A stretch of DNA of 64,000 nucleotides, taken from positions 124,001 to 188,000 of the forward strand of contig CAWBME010000007.1 of assembly GCA_963789825.1 (NCBI GenBank), in the 5' to 3' direction. The notes beneath the pieces were generated by a model. That model searched no databases and had not been told where the DNA came from. It saw only the letters and a program-made list of their open reading frames with translations. Each line of letters begins with the position of its first letter. Positions within the stretch are counted from its first letter, which is position 1. A program made the translations under genes and the position numbers. Of this stretch, positions 9,298-18,336 are shown piece after piece. The stretch is from PFL42 sp963789825 (GTDB lineage: Bacteria > Chloroflexota > Anaerolineae > Anaerolineales > E44-bin32).

Positions 9298-10173
9298 TCA
9301 GTCGGTCTCAAGGCGGATGCTGCCCAGGCTGCTGTTGATGATGAAGGTCAGCGCTGGCCCCTCACCCGGATGGACATAGGACGAGCCAGCGCCGCTCCAG
9401 CCGCTATCGGCCACGACCTCGGAGAGCTCCCCCTGCACCTCGGCGCGCGCCGGCACTCCGGCGGGCACCACGATGCGCACGCTGCTCAGGCCGGCCTCGA
9501 TTCGAATCTCGGCGTCCTGGCGCAGGTCGCCGCCGAATTCGAGATCGAAGCTCCCCGCTCCGCCTTCGAAGCGCATCTGGGAGAAGTTGGCATTGGCCAG
9601 CCCCTGCATGCGGACGTCGGAGGCGCCGGTGACATAGCGGAGCGTGTCCATCGAGGCGGGATTCGGCGCCGAGAAGGCCAGCCGCACCGATGCTGCGCCG
9701 TCGGAAATCTGAAGCCCAGTCAGGCTGATCCCGCCCAACTCCAAATCCGCCTGGTAGGCTCCAGCGGTGATCTGCAGGTCGATCGGCTGACCGCCCAGCT
9801 CAAGGTCCCAGCGGTTGATGACCTCGCCGCGGCGCAGATCCGGGATCCCGTCCAACTGCAGATCGCCCTGATTGACCGTCACCCGGGTGCCGTCGATGGC
9901 GACCTCCGGCTCAAGATCCGCGAGGTTGTAGGTCACCGTCCCGGCGAGCAAGGTGCCCCCCTGCCCGGGCCGGAGAATGAGTTCGCCGGCGCCAATTCCC
10001 AGCTCCAGGCGGGCGGTATCCCCCGGCGCACCGACGGGCTCCAGCGTGAGCTCGCTCTGCTCCGTCGGCCCGACTTTGATGTCGGACACCGGGAAGGGAA
10101 CACTCAACGTGCACGCCAGGCTGGCGGCCGCCATGCCAGCCACGACCAACACAATCCGATTCCTGTTCATCAT
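9298..10173 (-). CDS. Toast-rack family lipoprotein
   Basis: The product is 291 residues. The N-terminus (MMNRNRIVLVVAGM, then AASLACTLS) is a lipoprotein signal with a lipobox at about Cys21. The rest is a regular series of short beta-strands with repeating DLELGG, LDLQIT and IRIEAG patterns, typical of toast-rack / LiaF-like repeat-beta folds. Several Chloroflexota and Firmicutes proteins of this kind sit in envelope-stress circuits; a role here is inference only. ATG 10170 is an equally good start. The gene follows pckA with a terminator between, so it is probably transcribed alone. Confidence 0.7.
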   Translation of the reverse strand: MMNRNRIVLVVAGMAAASLACTLSVPFPVSDIKVGPTEQSELTLEPVGAPGDTARLELGIGAGELILRPGQGGTLLAGTVTYNLADLEPEVAIDGTRVTVNQGDLQLDGIPDLRRGEVINRWDLELGGQPIDLQITAGAYQADLELGGISLTGLQISDGAASVRLAFSAPNPASMDTLRYVTGASDVRMQGLANANFSQMRFEGGAGSFDLEFGGDLRQDAEIRIEAGLSSVRIVVPAGVPARAEVQGELSEVVADSGWSGAGSSYVHPGEGPALTFIINSSLGSIRLETD

Positions 10174-10260
10174 CCACCTCGCAGTGCTTGTCTGCTCTCC
10201 ATACGCAGGCTGGCCTGGCCGGTTGCGTGCTTGAAACGGAGGCGCTCAGGCAGAAAGCAC

Positions 10261-10288
10261 GTGCTCCTCTCGACGGCGAGAGGAGCAC
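10261..10288 (-). terminator. Hairpin terminator after pckA
   Basis: Perfect 12-base arms (GTGCTCCTCTCG and CGAGAGGAGCAC) flank a 4-base loop, 26 bases beyond the corrected pckA stop at 10314. The uncorrected frame would run through this hairpin, which supports the correction. Confidence 0.65.
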
Positions 10289-10313
10289 GAGGTCATCGGG
10301 CGGAATGGGCCGC

Positions 10314-11928
10314 TCAGGCGCTGCCTAGCCGGGGGCCGGCCTGCACCACGGAGGGCGTGACCTCGTCCGGCGAAGCGTCCGAAGTTGGCTACGAATTGGC
10401 CGGCCAGGGCGCGGGCACGTTCGTCATACGCCTTGCCGTCTGCCCACGTGCGCCGCGGGTCGAGGACCTCGTCTGGCACGTCCGGGCAGCGCTCAGGCAC
10501 GGACAACCCAAACACAGGATCGGTGCGGAATGGCGCCCCATCGAGCGCGCCGTTCAAGGCTGCGTGGATCATCGCCCGGGTGTAGGTCAGGCGAATGCGC
10601 TCTCCTTGTCCGTATGGCCCGCCCGTCCATCCGGTGTTGATCAGCCACACCCTCGAACCATGCTGCTCAAGCTTGTCTCCCAACAGCTTGCCGTAGACCG
10701 AAGGCGGAAGGGGCAGGAACGGCGCACCGAAGCAGGCCGAGAAGGTCGCCTGCGGCTCGCTCCCCAGCCCCTTCTCCGTCCCGGCCAGCTTGGAGGTGAA
10801 GCCGGAGAGGAAGTAGTACATCGCCTGGTCTGAGGTCAGCTTGGCAATCGGAGGCAAGACGCCAAAGGCATCTGCGGTGAGGAAGAAGATGTTCTTGGGA
10901 TGCCCTCCCTGCCCGGACGGCTCGTGGTTCTCGATGAAGCCCAGGGGGTAGGCGGCGCGGGTGTTCTCCGTCAAGCTGATGTCATCGAAATCGACCCGGC
11001 GGGTGTCGGTTCGGATGCCGGCGTTCTCAAGCACCGTGGCGAAGCGCCGGGTGGCGTTCCAAATCAAGGGCTCCAGGTCCGGGTTCAGCCGCACCGTCTT
11101 GGCATAGCAGCCGCCCTCGATATTGAATACGCCGTCGTCGCCCCAGCCGTGCTCGTCGTCACCGATGAGACGGCGCGTCGCATCGGAGGAGAGCGTGGTC
11201 TTGCCGGTGCCGGAAAGGCCGAAGAACAGAGCGACATCGCCGGAGGCGCCGATGTTGGCCGAGCAGTGCATCGAGAGCACACCCTGCTTCGGCAGCAAGT
11301 AGTTCATCACGGTGAAGACGGCTTTCTTGATCTCCCCGGCATAACTGCTTCCACCGACGAGGATCAAGCCGCGTTCGAAGTTGATGACGATGAAGACCTC
11401 CGAGTTGGTGCCGTCCTCCTCCGGGATGGCATGGAAGCGCGGCGCGTCGACAATCGTGAAGCGCGGCACGTGGCTCGCTAGGCGTTCAACCGGCAGGCGC
11501 AGGAACATGTTGCGCACGAACAGGCTGTGCCAGGCCGTCTCGGTGACCACGCGCACCGGGACCTGATAGGCCGGATTCGCCCCGGCCACCACGTCTTGGA
11601 CATACACCTCGCGGCCCTGGAAGTAGGCTGTCAGGCGCAGCGCCAGCCGCTCAAAGCGCGCCTCGTCCATCGGGCGGTTGATCGGCCCCCACCAGATCTC
11701 ATTGTCGATCTTGCCGTCCTGCACAATGAACTTGTCGTTCGGTGAACGGCCAGTGTGATGCCCGGTACGCACCACCACGGGCCCGAGATGCGCCAGCATC
11801 CCCTCGCGCCGTCGCACAATGCGCTCGACGAGCGCCGGAGAGGGCAGCGTCCAGTAGACCGTATCCAGGTTGCGCAGTCCGTGGTGTTCGAGACCGTGCA
11901 GACTGGGAACCCCGATCGCGTTTTCCAT
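10314..11928 (-). CDS. pckA: Phosphoenolpyruvate carboxykinase (ATP)
   Basis: It converts oxaloacetate and ATP to PEP, CO2 and ADP, the first committed step of gluconeogenesis. Family motifs in order are RTGHHTGRSPNDKF (residues 54-67), the PEPCK-specific GLSGTGKTTLSSD phosphate loop, GDDEHGWGDDGVFNIEGGCY, the ENTRAAYPLGFI segment and the TGWTGGPYG adenine-binding region. The length is about 538 residues, normal for the ATP type. Near 10367-10372 one extra G shifts the frame. Removing it changes the Arg-rich tail to DEVTPSVVQAGPRLGSA and a stop at 10314, a normal family end, instead of 10246. The ATG start follows an AGGAGG-like site. mazG lies 80 bases upstream on the same strand. Confidence 0.93.
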
Positions 11929-12008
11929 GACTACCTCCTCACCGCTTGCGCGGATGTGAGCCCCGCCCGAATCGACCTGTCGCGCCTCGCCGGTGCGGCT
12001 TCAGCCGC

Positions 12009-13454
12009 CTACAATCCCTCGGATTTCGCCTGCTCCCAAAGGGCATCCAATTCCTCCAGCGACAAGCTGGAGGTCTCGCTTCCGGCCGCGCCCGCCAGCG
12101 CCTCCACTCGAGCGAAACGCCGGCGGAAGCGCACGGCGGCGGTGCGCAACGCACTCTCGGCGTCCACACCGAGCCTGCGGGAGTAGTTGACGACCGAGAA
12201 GAGCAGATCCCCCACCTCGTCGACGATGCGCTCCGACCCGGCGCGGGCGATCTCGTCCAGCTCCTCGAGGATCTTGTCCCGGGCGCCGTCCGCCTGCGGC
12301 CAATCGAAGCCGATGCGCGCGACGCGATCCTGGATCTCGGCGGCCTGCGCCAACGCCGGCAGCCCGAGCGGGACGCCATCGAGTGAGCCCTTCCCCTCCC
12401 CGGCATCCTGCCGCTCGGTGGCCTTCAACGCCTCCCAGTTGCGCAGCACCTCATCGACCTCCCCCACGGGAACGTCGCCGAAGACGTGCGGATGGCGCCG
12501 GAGGATCTTGGTCTCGATCCCGTGCATGACCTCCCCCAGGCTGAACTCGCCCTCTTCGACGGCAATCTGTGCCTGGAGCACGATCTGTAACAGCAGATCT
12601 CCTAGTTCTTCCTGCAGCGCCGCCGGGTCACCGGAGTCGATGGCGTGCAGAGCTTCGTAGGCTTCTTCAAGCAGGTGCGGCCGGAGGCTGGCGTGAGTCT
12701 GCTCCCGATCCCACGGACAGCCCTCGGGGGCGCGCAACTGGGCAACGGTATCCTGGAACGCCTCCAGCGAATGGCCGGTGGGCAGTGCAGGGACAAAGAG
12801 CGCAGTCAGCGGACCGATGGCCTGGGATTGATCGATGGCATGCAGCGGCATCCGCTGCACCTGCACCGCGGAGGTCCCTGCCGCGTGCACCAGCGCAACC
12901 TCGTGCGCCTCGGGGTAGGCATTGATCAAGGTCAGCTTGACGTCCGAGGCGACCAGCCGCGAGTGCAGTTGGCCGAGCAAGGCATGCCGGTCTGGCGGAA
13001 ATGGCGGGTGGTGCAGCCGGGCGACTTCGAGGGCGTCGGCGACAAACAAGCCATCGAGCCCGTCGACTCCCAGCGCTGCCAGGCACGGCTCGACGAAACT
13101 GATCCCGTGGACGAGGTGCACGGTCAGTCCCACCGACGGAGCACGCCGCATCAGCTCAGTCACCGTTGCCTCCCCCATCGCCGGGTCGCCGGGAACAGCG
13201 TAGACGCACCCTGGTCCCGCCTGGCAGGAGCGGATGACCTCGGCGACGATCTGGTCATACACGTCGTCGAACGAGTCGGCGCTTTCGTACAGCGGGTCGA
13301 AGGTGCGCACCGGGACGGAGACCGGGATGACCTCGGCGGCCGGGTGCATCGTGCGCAGCAGGACTTCTCTGGCGGAGCTCAGCACCTGCCGAGCTTGCTC
13401 GGTGAGCATCGCCGCCGACCCAGGGCCAAGGCCGACAACATGCAGTATGGGCAA
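12009..13454 (-). CDS. mazG: MazG-family NTP pyrophosphatase fused to a tetrapyrrole-methylase-like domain (YabN type)
   Basis: Residues 1-225 have the SAM-binding tetrapyrrole methylase fold (VGLGPGS near the start, VYAVPGDPAMGEATV near residue 86). Residues 230-481 are a double MazG pyrophosphatase, with CPWDREQTHASLRPHLLEE, EELGDLLLQIVLQ and, in the second copy, DEVGDLLFSVVNYSRRLGVD. The Glu/Asp clusters of EExxE and ExxD type bind the metal. The enzyme cleaves NTPs to NMP and pyrophosphate and may clean non-canonical nucleotides; the methylase-like domain has no settled role in this family. The length of 481 agrees with YabN homologues. It sits downstream of the ribosomal cluster, about 90 bases after rpsI. 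Confidence 0.9.
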   Translation of the reverse strand: MPILHVVGLGPGSAAMLTEQARQVLSSAREVLLRTMHPAAEVIPVSVPVRTFDPLYESADSFDDVYDQIVAEVIRSCQAGPGCVYAVPGDPAMGEATVTELMRRAPSVGLTVHLVHGISFVEPCLAALGVDGLDGLFVADALEVARLHHPPFPPDRHALLGQLHSRLVASDVKLTLINAYPEAHEVALVHAAGTSAVQVQRMPLHAIDQSQAIGPLTALFVPALPTGHSLEAFQDTVAQLRAPEGCPWDREQTHASLRPHLLEEAYEALHAIDSGDPAALQEELGDLLLQIVLQAQIAVEEGEFSLGEVMHGIETKILRRHPHVFGDVPVGEVDEVLRNWEALKATERQDAGEGKGSLDGVPLGLPALAQAAEIQDRVARIGFDWPQADGARDKILEELDEIARAGSERIVDEVGDLLFSVVNYSRRLGVDAESALRTAAVRFRRRFARVEALAGAAGSETSSLSLEELDALWEQAKSEGL

Positions 13455-13543
13455 GGTGCACTCCTTGGCATCAACGGCACCAGCCGGAGAGGTCTCCCCG
13501 GCCGGTGGTCGATCCTTCCACGGTGCGCTGGCTCCGCGCGGAA

Positions 13544-13936
13544 CTAGCGCTTGGTGTACGTCGGCGCCTTCCGAGCTCGCTTCAGGCCGGGCTTCTTGCG
13601 TTCCTTGGCACGTGCGTCCCGGGTCAGGAACCCACCGCCGCGCAATGCGCTGCGGAATTCCGGGTCCAGGAGCAGCAAGGCGCGGGCGACGCCATTGGAG
13701 ACGGCGGTGGCCTGCCCGGTAATGCCGCCGCCGTTCACCTTAACGGTGACATCGAGCTTGGCATCCATCCCAACGACCTGCAACGGAGCCATGATGGCTT
13801 CGGCATCGCCGCCGCGAGGGAAGTATTCGCGCAGCTGCTTGTCGTTGACCACGAAACCCCCGGTCCCGGACGAGATCCGCACGCGGGCGGAGCTGGTCTT
13901 GCGCCGGCCGACCCCTTCGTAGAACTTGCCTGTCAT
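13544..13936 (-). CDS. rpsI: 30S ribosomal protein S9
   Basis: The product is 130 residues with the S9 pattern: FYEGVGRRKTSSARVRI at the start, KVNGGGITGQATAVSNGVARAL in the middle and an ending ARKAPTYTKR. The C-terminal basic tail reaches the P-site tRNA in known ribosomes. It follows rplM with a 23-base gap, the usual L13-S9 pair, and is the last ribosomal gene of the cluster. Confidence 0.97.
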   Translation of the reverse strand: MTGKFYEGVGRRKTSSARVRISSGTGGFVVNDKQLREYFPRGGDAEAIMAPLQVVGMDAKLDVTVKVNGGGITGQATAVSNGVARALLLLDPEFRSALRGGGFLTRDARAKERKKPGLKRARKAPTYTKR

Positions 13937-13959
13937 CTGCGATCCCTTCTTTCGCGGCC

Positions 13960-14388
13960 CTAGGCCAGCGGCTTCGGCTGCTGCGCGGTGTGCGGGTGGC
14001 TTGGACCGGCATACACATGCAGGTGCGAAAGCTGTTGGCGGCCCATGCGGTTCTTGGGCAGCATCCCGCGCACAGCGGCCTGCAGCACACGTTCTGGATG
14101 CTTGTCCAGCTGCTCGCGCAACGTGATCTTCTTCAGCCCACCGGGGTAGAGCGAATGCCGGTAGTAGGTCTTCTGATCGAGCCGCTTGCCGGTTACGGCG
14201 ACCTTCTCGGCGTTGACCACGACGACGTAGTCACCGGTATGCACGCCGGGCGTGAAGGTCGGTTTGTCTTTGCCGGTCAGCAGCCGGGCGATGCGCGTCG
14301 ACAGCCGGCCTAGGTTCAGCCCGGCAGCATCGATCACATACCACTCGTGCTCCAGCTCGCTCGGTTTCGGATAGTAGGTCTTCTGCAC
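13960..14388 (-). CDS. rplM: 50S ribosomal protein L13
   Basis: Family segments are WYVIDAAGLNLGRLSTRIA, HTGDYVVVVNAEKVAVTGKR and RMGRQQLSHLHVYAGPSHPH. The start is placed at GTG 14388 because AGGAGT lies six bases upstream and the product (142 residues, MQKTYYPKPSELEHEW) then matches the normal L13 length. An upstream GTG at 14409, overlapping the truA stop, would add seven residues. It is an early assembly protein of the large subunit. Confidence 0.96.
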   Translation of the reverse strand: MQKTYYPKPSELEHEWYVIDAAGLNLGRLSTRIARLLTGKDKPTFTPGVHTGDYVVVVNAEKVAVTGKRLDQKTYYRHSLYPGGLKKITLREQLDKHPERVLQAAVRGMLPKNRMGRQQLSHLHVYAGPSHPHTAQQPKPLA

Positions 14389-14405
14389 GTCCCAACTCCT
14401 CGTGC

Positions 14406-15263
14406 TCACGTCTCATGCTCTGCCGCCGGGTAACCGACGGCCTCCAGGCACAGCCCGCAGGCGGGTGCCAGCCGACCCGGCCACGGTCGATCGGGATGGT
14501 CCAGGCTCGCCTGCAGCGCCTCCAGGCTTGCCCGCCCCTGGCCAATCAGGATCGTCGCTGCGGCCAGCCGCCGCACCATGTGGTGCAGGAAGGCATCGGC
14601 CTCGATCTCGAAGCCGCCCTGCTCCCCGCGGATCACCCAGCGGCAGCGCTGCACGGTCCGCAGCGTGTGGCCCTGCGGGATCGGCGGACGGCCGAATGCG
14701 CCGTAATCCCGCGTTCCACATACCCGGTGGGCCGCTTCCGCCAGCAGGCCCTCGTCCGGGGGCGGCCAGAGCCGCCAGGCATGCGACTGGCGCAGCGGGT
14801 CCGGGAGCCGGGCGAAGAACACGGCATACGAGTACTGCCGGCTGATCGCCCAGAACCTCGGGTGAAACCCGTCAGGCGCCAGGTGCGTCTCGCGCACGGC
14901 AACGTCCTGCGGCAGGGCGGCATTCAGCGCCGCCGTCAGCGCTTCCAGCGAGTGGCGCCATGCCAGCCGGTAGGCGACCACCTGCCCGCGGGCATGCGCC
15001 CCTCGGTCCGTGCGCCCCGCGGCCAGCAGCCGTGGCTCACGCCATCCGAGGCTGCTCAGCCCCGCTTCGAGCACGCCTTGGACCGTGCGCTGACCCTGGC
15101 CCAGGCGCTGAAAGCCGGCAAAGGCGGTGCCGTCGTACGCGACGATCGATTTGTAAGTTGCCAGCGGCGGGCCTTCGGAGAGGCTCGCCGGTCGTTCCGG
15201 TGGGGAGCTCCGGCGGCTGTGCGCCCCGCGCTCGGCGGGCGCAGCCGGGGGCCCCGGCAGCAT
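14406..15263 (-). CDS. truA: tRNA pseudouridine38-40 synthase
   Basis: It makes pseudouridine at positions 38-40 of the tRNA anticodon arm. The catalytic Asp is in GRTDRGAHARGQVV; other family segments are YDGTAFAGFQR, LNAALPQDVAV, FHPRFWAISRQYSY and FLHHMVRRLAAATILIGQG. The ATG at 15263 follows the rplQ stop by three bases and gives an N-terminal extension of about 35 low-complexity residues before the fold; a later start is possible. Linkage rplQ-truA-rplM-rpsI is common in bacteria. Confidence 0.94.
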   Translation of the reverse strand: MLPGPPAAPAERGAHSRRSSPPERPASLSEGPPLATYKSIVAYDGTAFAGFQRLGQGQRTVQGVLEAGLSSLGWREPRLLAAGRTDRGAHARGQVVAYRLAWRHSLEALTAALNAALPQDVAVRETHLAPDGFHPRFWAISRQYSYAVFFARLPDPLRQSHAWRLWPPPDEGLLAEAAHRVCGTRDYGAFGRPPIPQGHTLRTVQRCRWVIRGEQGGFEIEADAFLHHMVRRLAAATILIGQGRASLEALQASLDHPDRPWPGRLAPACGLCLEAVGYPAAEHET

Positions 15264-15266
15264 CGA

Positions 15267-15644
15267 CTACTCCTCGACCAACTCGAGCAGCACAATCTGC
15301 GCTGCGTCCCCGTTGCGCTGTCCCAGCTTGATCACGCGGGTGTAGCCGCCCGGCCGGTTGGCATAGCGCGGAGCGATTTCATCGAACAGCTTGCGCACCA
15401 CCTCGGGATCATTCAGCCGCCCGGCGGCCAGCCGCCGGGCGTGCACCATCCTGGCCTCGCCGGCAGCGTTGCCGCGCTTGGCGAGGGTGATCAGGTGCTC
15501 GGCCGAGCCGCGGATGGCGGCGGCCTTGGCGCGCGTCGTGCGCATCCGCTCGTTGCGGAAGAACTCTGTGATCAGGGTGCGGCGCAGCGCGGTCCGCTGA
15601 CCGGACGACCGACCCAGGTGATAACCTGCGACTTGGTGCCTCAT
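15267..15644 (-). CDS. rplQ: 50S ribosomal protein L17
   Basis: The product is 125 residues. It opens MRHQVAGYHLGRSSGQRTAL and continues RTLITEFFRNERMRTTRAKA, both diagnostic of L17. It ends in the GGYTRVIKLGQRNGDAAQIV motif. It lies seven bases after rpoA, the standard end of the alpha operon. Confidence 0.97.
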   Translation of the reverse strand: MRHQVAGYHLGRSSGQRTALRRTLITEFFRNERMRTTRAKAAAIRGSAEHLITLAKRGNAAGEARMVHARRLAAGRLNDPEVVRKLFDEIAPRYANRPGGYTRVIKLGQRNGDAAQIVLLELVEE

Positions 15645-15650
15645 GCCTAC

Positions 15651-16625
15651 CTACTCCAGTTCCATCGGGACCGCTTCGGGCTCGGCCTCGAGGAACCCCT
15701 TGGCCCGCAGTTGGGCCTTGAGTTCGTCCAGGCTCTTGTCGCCGAAGTTGCGGATGGAAAGGACCGCTTCCGGCCCCTTCTCCAGCATCTCGAGCACCTC
15801 GCCCACAGTGGTGATCCCGGTGCGCTTCAGCGAGTTGAACACGCGCACCGACAGGTCGAGGTTCTCGATCGGAGTCTCGAACATCTCGTTGGGCAGCTTG
15901 GGCCCTTCGACCTGCGCCGCCAGCGCTTGCAGGCTCTCTTCGGTGACCCCGGCGATGTCGCGCAGGTGAGCGATCAGGATCTGAGCGCTACGGCTGAGAG
16001 CCTGCTCAGGCTTGACCGCTCCGTCCGTCCAGATCTCCATGACCAGCCGGTCGTAGGAGGTGTCCTGGCCGACGCGCGCCCGCCCCACGTCGTGATGCAC
16101 GCGACGCACCGGAGAGAAGATGGCGTCGGTCGGCAATTCACCGATCGGCAGCCGCCCTCGCTCATCGGAGGGCGAGTAGCCCCGGCCGCGCTGCACGGTC
16201 ATCTCGATCTCCAGGTGGGCCTTCGGATCGTCCACCGTGAACAGATACAGCTCGGGGTTTACGATCTCGACCTCGGAAGGGGCGTTAACATCGGCCGCGG
16301 TGACCGTGCCCTCGCCCCTGACCTCAAGCCGCAGGCGCGCGCTGTCTCCTTCGTGCAGGATCAGGCGCAGCTGCTTGATATTGAGGATGACCTGAAGCAC
16401 ATCCTCGCGCACCCCGGGTATGTCGGAAAACTCGTGCGCCACGTCGGTGATACGAATGGAGGTGACGGCCGCTCCCTCCAGGGAGGACAGGAGCACCCGG
16501 CGCAGCGCGCTGCCGAGGGTGATCCCATAACCGCTCTCCAGCGGGCTGATGACGAACTTGCCGTAGTTGCGAGCGACGGCCTCGCGCTCGATCTTCGGCA
16601 TGACCATGGTTGTCGAAATTGCCAC
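15651..16625 (-). CDS. rpoA: RNA polymerase subunit alpha
   Basis: The product is 324 residues. The N-terminal dimerisation domain shows FVISPLESGYGITLGSALRR and LLSSLEGAAVTSIRI. The C-terminal domain, which contacts UP elements and activators, shows VRVFNSLKRTGITTVGEVL and LSIRNFGDKSLDELKAQL. It sits between rpsD and rplQ as in most bacteria. A shorter start at MVMPKIERE is possible. Confidence 0.97.
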   Translation of the reverse strand: MAISTTMVMPKIEREAVARNYGKFVISPLESGYGITLGSALRRVLLSSLEGAAVTSIRITDVAHEFSDIPGVREDVLQVILNIKQLRLILHEGDSARLRLEVRGEGTVTAADVNAPSEVEIVNPELYLFTVDDPKAHLEIEMTVQRGRGYSPSDERGRLPIGELPTDAIFSPVRRVHHDVGRARVGQDTSYDRLVMEIWTDGAVKPEQALSRSAQILIAHLRDIAGVTEESLQALAAQVEGPKLPNEMFETPIENLDLSVRVFNSLKRTGITTVGEVLEMLEKGPEAVLSIRNFGDKSLDELKAQLRAKGFLEAEPEAVPMELE

Positions 16626-16658
16626 TGCGGTCCTCCGCGCTTCTCAGCCTGGCTGCGG

Positions 16659-17297
16659 CTAGCGAGAGTAGAACTCGATGATCAGCTGTTCTTGCAGGCT
16701 GGCATCGACATCGGTGCGTTCCGGCGCCTGCAGCACCTTGCCGCTCATGCTCTTCAGATCGCGCTCGAGCCAGCGCGGCACGGTGCGCGTTTCGGCCACT
16801 GCGCCCAGGCCCTTGAAGTACGGCCGGGTGCGCGAACCCGGACGGACTTCCACCACATCCCCCGGGCGGACGATCATCGAGGGCACGTCCGTGCGGCGGT
16901 TGTTCACATTGAAGTGACCGTGGGTTACCAGCAGGCGCGCCTGCGGCCGGCTCTCGGAAAGGCCGAGGCGGTAGATGACGTTGTCCAACCGGCGCTCGAG
17001 CATCACCAGCAGGTTCTCGCCGGTCACGCCGCGTCGTTGCAGGGCCGCCCGATAGTAGCGGCGGAACTGCTTCTCGGTCACGCCGTATATCCGGCGCGCC
17101 TTCTGCTTCTCGCGCAGCTGGCGGCTGTAGTCCGAGACGCGGCGGCGCTTGAACTGCGCGTCGCGTCCATGCTCGCCGGGCGGAAACCCGCGGCGCTCGA
17201 AGGCGCACTTGGGCGTGAGGCAACGCTGGCCCTTCAGGAAGAGCTTCTCGCCCTCCCTGCGGCACAGCTTGCAAACTGGATCGATATGCTTGGCCAT
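16659..17297 (-). CDS. rpsD: 30S ribosomal protein S4, zinc-binding form
   Basis: The product is 212 residues. The N-terminus has the C+ zinc knuckle (CKLCRREGEKLFLKGQRC, then TPKC; Cys9, 12, 26, 31), and the S4 RNA-binding domain (LDNVIYRLGLSESRPQARLL) follows. It nucleates assembly of the small subunit and can repress the alpha operon. The cysteines show that this organism uses the zinc form rather than the zinc-free paralogue. Confidence 0.97.
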   Translation of the reverse strand: MAKHIDPVCKLCRREGEKLFLKGQRCLTPKCAFERRGFPPGEHGRDAQFKRRRVSDYSRQLREKQKARRIYGVTEKQFRRYYRAALQRRGVTGENLLVMLERRLDNVIYRLGLSESRPQARLLVTHGHFNVNNRRTDVPSMIVRPGDVVEVRPGSRTRPYFKGLGAVAETRTVPRWLERDLKSMSGKVLQAPERTDVDASLQEQLIIEFYSR

Positions 17298-17319
17298 CCT
17301 GAAAGCGTTCCTTCCCTGT

Positions 17320-17724
17320 TCAGACGCGGCGTTTCTTCGGCGGCCGGCAGCCGTTGTGGGGCACAGGCGTCACGTCGCTCAGCGAGCGCACGCGCACTCC
17401 CGAAGCCTGCACGGCGCGGATCGCCGCCTCACGCCCCGGACCCGGACCCGTGACGAACACATCCACTTCCTGCAGGCCGAGGTCGGTGGCTGCCGCCACT
17501 GCCCGCTCGGCCGCCAACCGGGCGGCGTAAGGCGTGCTCTTGCGCGAGCCCTTGAAGCCGGCCGCCCCGGCGCTACCCGCCAGCACGGCGTTGCCCTGGG
17601 TGTCGGTGATCGTAATGATCGTATTGTTGAAGGTGGCGTGGATGTGAACCTGTCCGTGCGACAGGGTGCGCCGCACCTTCTTCCCGCCCGTCCTGCGAGC
17701 CGCTCGAGTTGTCGTTCGTGCCAT
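17320..17724 (-). CDS. rpsK: 30S ribosomal protein S11
   Basis: Family segments are HIHATFNNTIITITDTQGN, GFKGSRKSTPYAARLAAE, VFVTGPGPGREAAIRA and DVTPVPHNGCRPPKKRRV. The start is taken at ATG 17724 (134 residues, MARTTTRAARRTGGKK); the frame extends further upstream to 17784 but that part is not S11-like. It lies on the platform of the small subunit. Confidence 0.97.
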   Translation of the reverse strand: MARTTTRAARRTGGKKVRRTLSHGQVHIHATFNNTIITITDTQGNAVLAGSAGAAGFKGSRKSTPYAARLAAERAVAAATDLGLQEVDVFVTGPGPGREAAIRAVQASGVRVRSLSDVTPVPHNGCRPPKKRRV

Positions 17725-17829
17725 GGACCGTCTCTCGCTCCGTGTGTGGCGCCGGATGCGGCTCTGCCCGCCGGTCAGCCGCACGGGAGAAAGGAACCCG
17801 TCCGGCGGCGAGCCGCGATCGTCTTCCGG

Positions 17830-18219
17830 CTACTTCTTCTTCGCGCCGCGGCGCCGACCGCGCCCGGCGACAGTCTTTTTCGGCCCCTTGCGGGTGCGCG
17901 AGTTGGTGCGGGTGCGCTGCCCCCGTACGGGCAGGTTGCGGCGATGCCGCAGCCCCCGGTAGCAGCCGATGTCGATCAGGCGCTTGATGTTCATCTGCAC
18001 TTCGCGCCGCAGGTCGCCCTCGACCGTCAAGTTCTGCCCAATATAGTCACGCAGGGCGGCGATCTCGTCCTCGGTCAGATCGCGGACCCGGCGGTTGGGG
18101 TCGATGTGCGCTTCCGCCAGCGCCTTGCGCGACATCGTGCGGCCGATCCCATGGATGTAGGTCAGCCCAACCTCGACTCGCTTGTCGCGCGGCAGATCGA
18201 CGCCTTCAATTCGTGCCAT
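17830..18219 (-). CDS. rpsM: 30S ribosomal protein S13
   Basis: The product is 129 residues. It begins MARIEGVDLPRDKRVEVGLTY and has GIGRTMSRKALAEAHIDPN and the helix-hairpin-helix region LTEDEIAALRDYIG, then CYRGLRHRRNLPVRGQRTRT. The basic tail ends RGRRRGAKKK. It contacts L5 and tRNA at the subunit interface. It follows rpmJ by three bases. Confidence 0.97.
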   Translation of the reverse strand: MARIEGVDLPRDKRVEVGLTYIHGIGRTMSRKALAEAHIDPNRRVRDLTEDEIAALRDYIGQNLTVEGDLRREVQMNIKRLIDIGCYRGLRHRRNLPVRGQRTRTNSRTRKGPKKTVAGRGRRRGAKKK

Positions 18220-18222
18220 TGC

Positions 18223-18336
18223 TCACCCCTGTCGCTGCTTGTGGCGAGGATTCTCGCAGATCACGTAGACCTTCCCGCGGCGCCGCACCAGCTTGCACTT
18301 CGGGCAACGCTTGCGCACTGAAGAGCTTACCTTCAT
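18223..18336 (-). CDS. rpmJ: 50S ribosomal protein L36, zinc-binding form
   Basis: The product is 37 residues, MKVSSSVRKRCPKCKLVRRR then GKVYVICENPRHKQRQG. The Cys-x2-Cys, Cys and His ligands of the zinc form are all present. The ATG overlaps the map stop by four bases (ATGA), so the two are translationally coupled. infA, normally just upstream of rpmJ, is not here. Confidence 0.95.
   Translation of the reverse strand: MKVSSSVRKRCPKCKLVRRRGKVYVICENPRHKQRQG

Noticed and set aside
9268..10833. Plus-strand frame of 521 codons
   Set aside because: It spans the toast-rack gene, a terminator and pckA on the other strand, with no domain content.
14415..17453. Plus-strand frame of 1,012 codons opposite truA-rplQ-rpoA-rpsD
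   Set aside because: It is a GC-driven antisense shadow of well-identified genes, with no family-like sequence.
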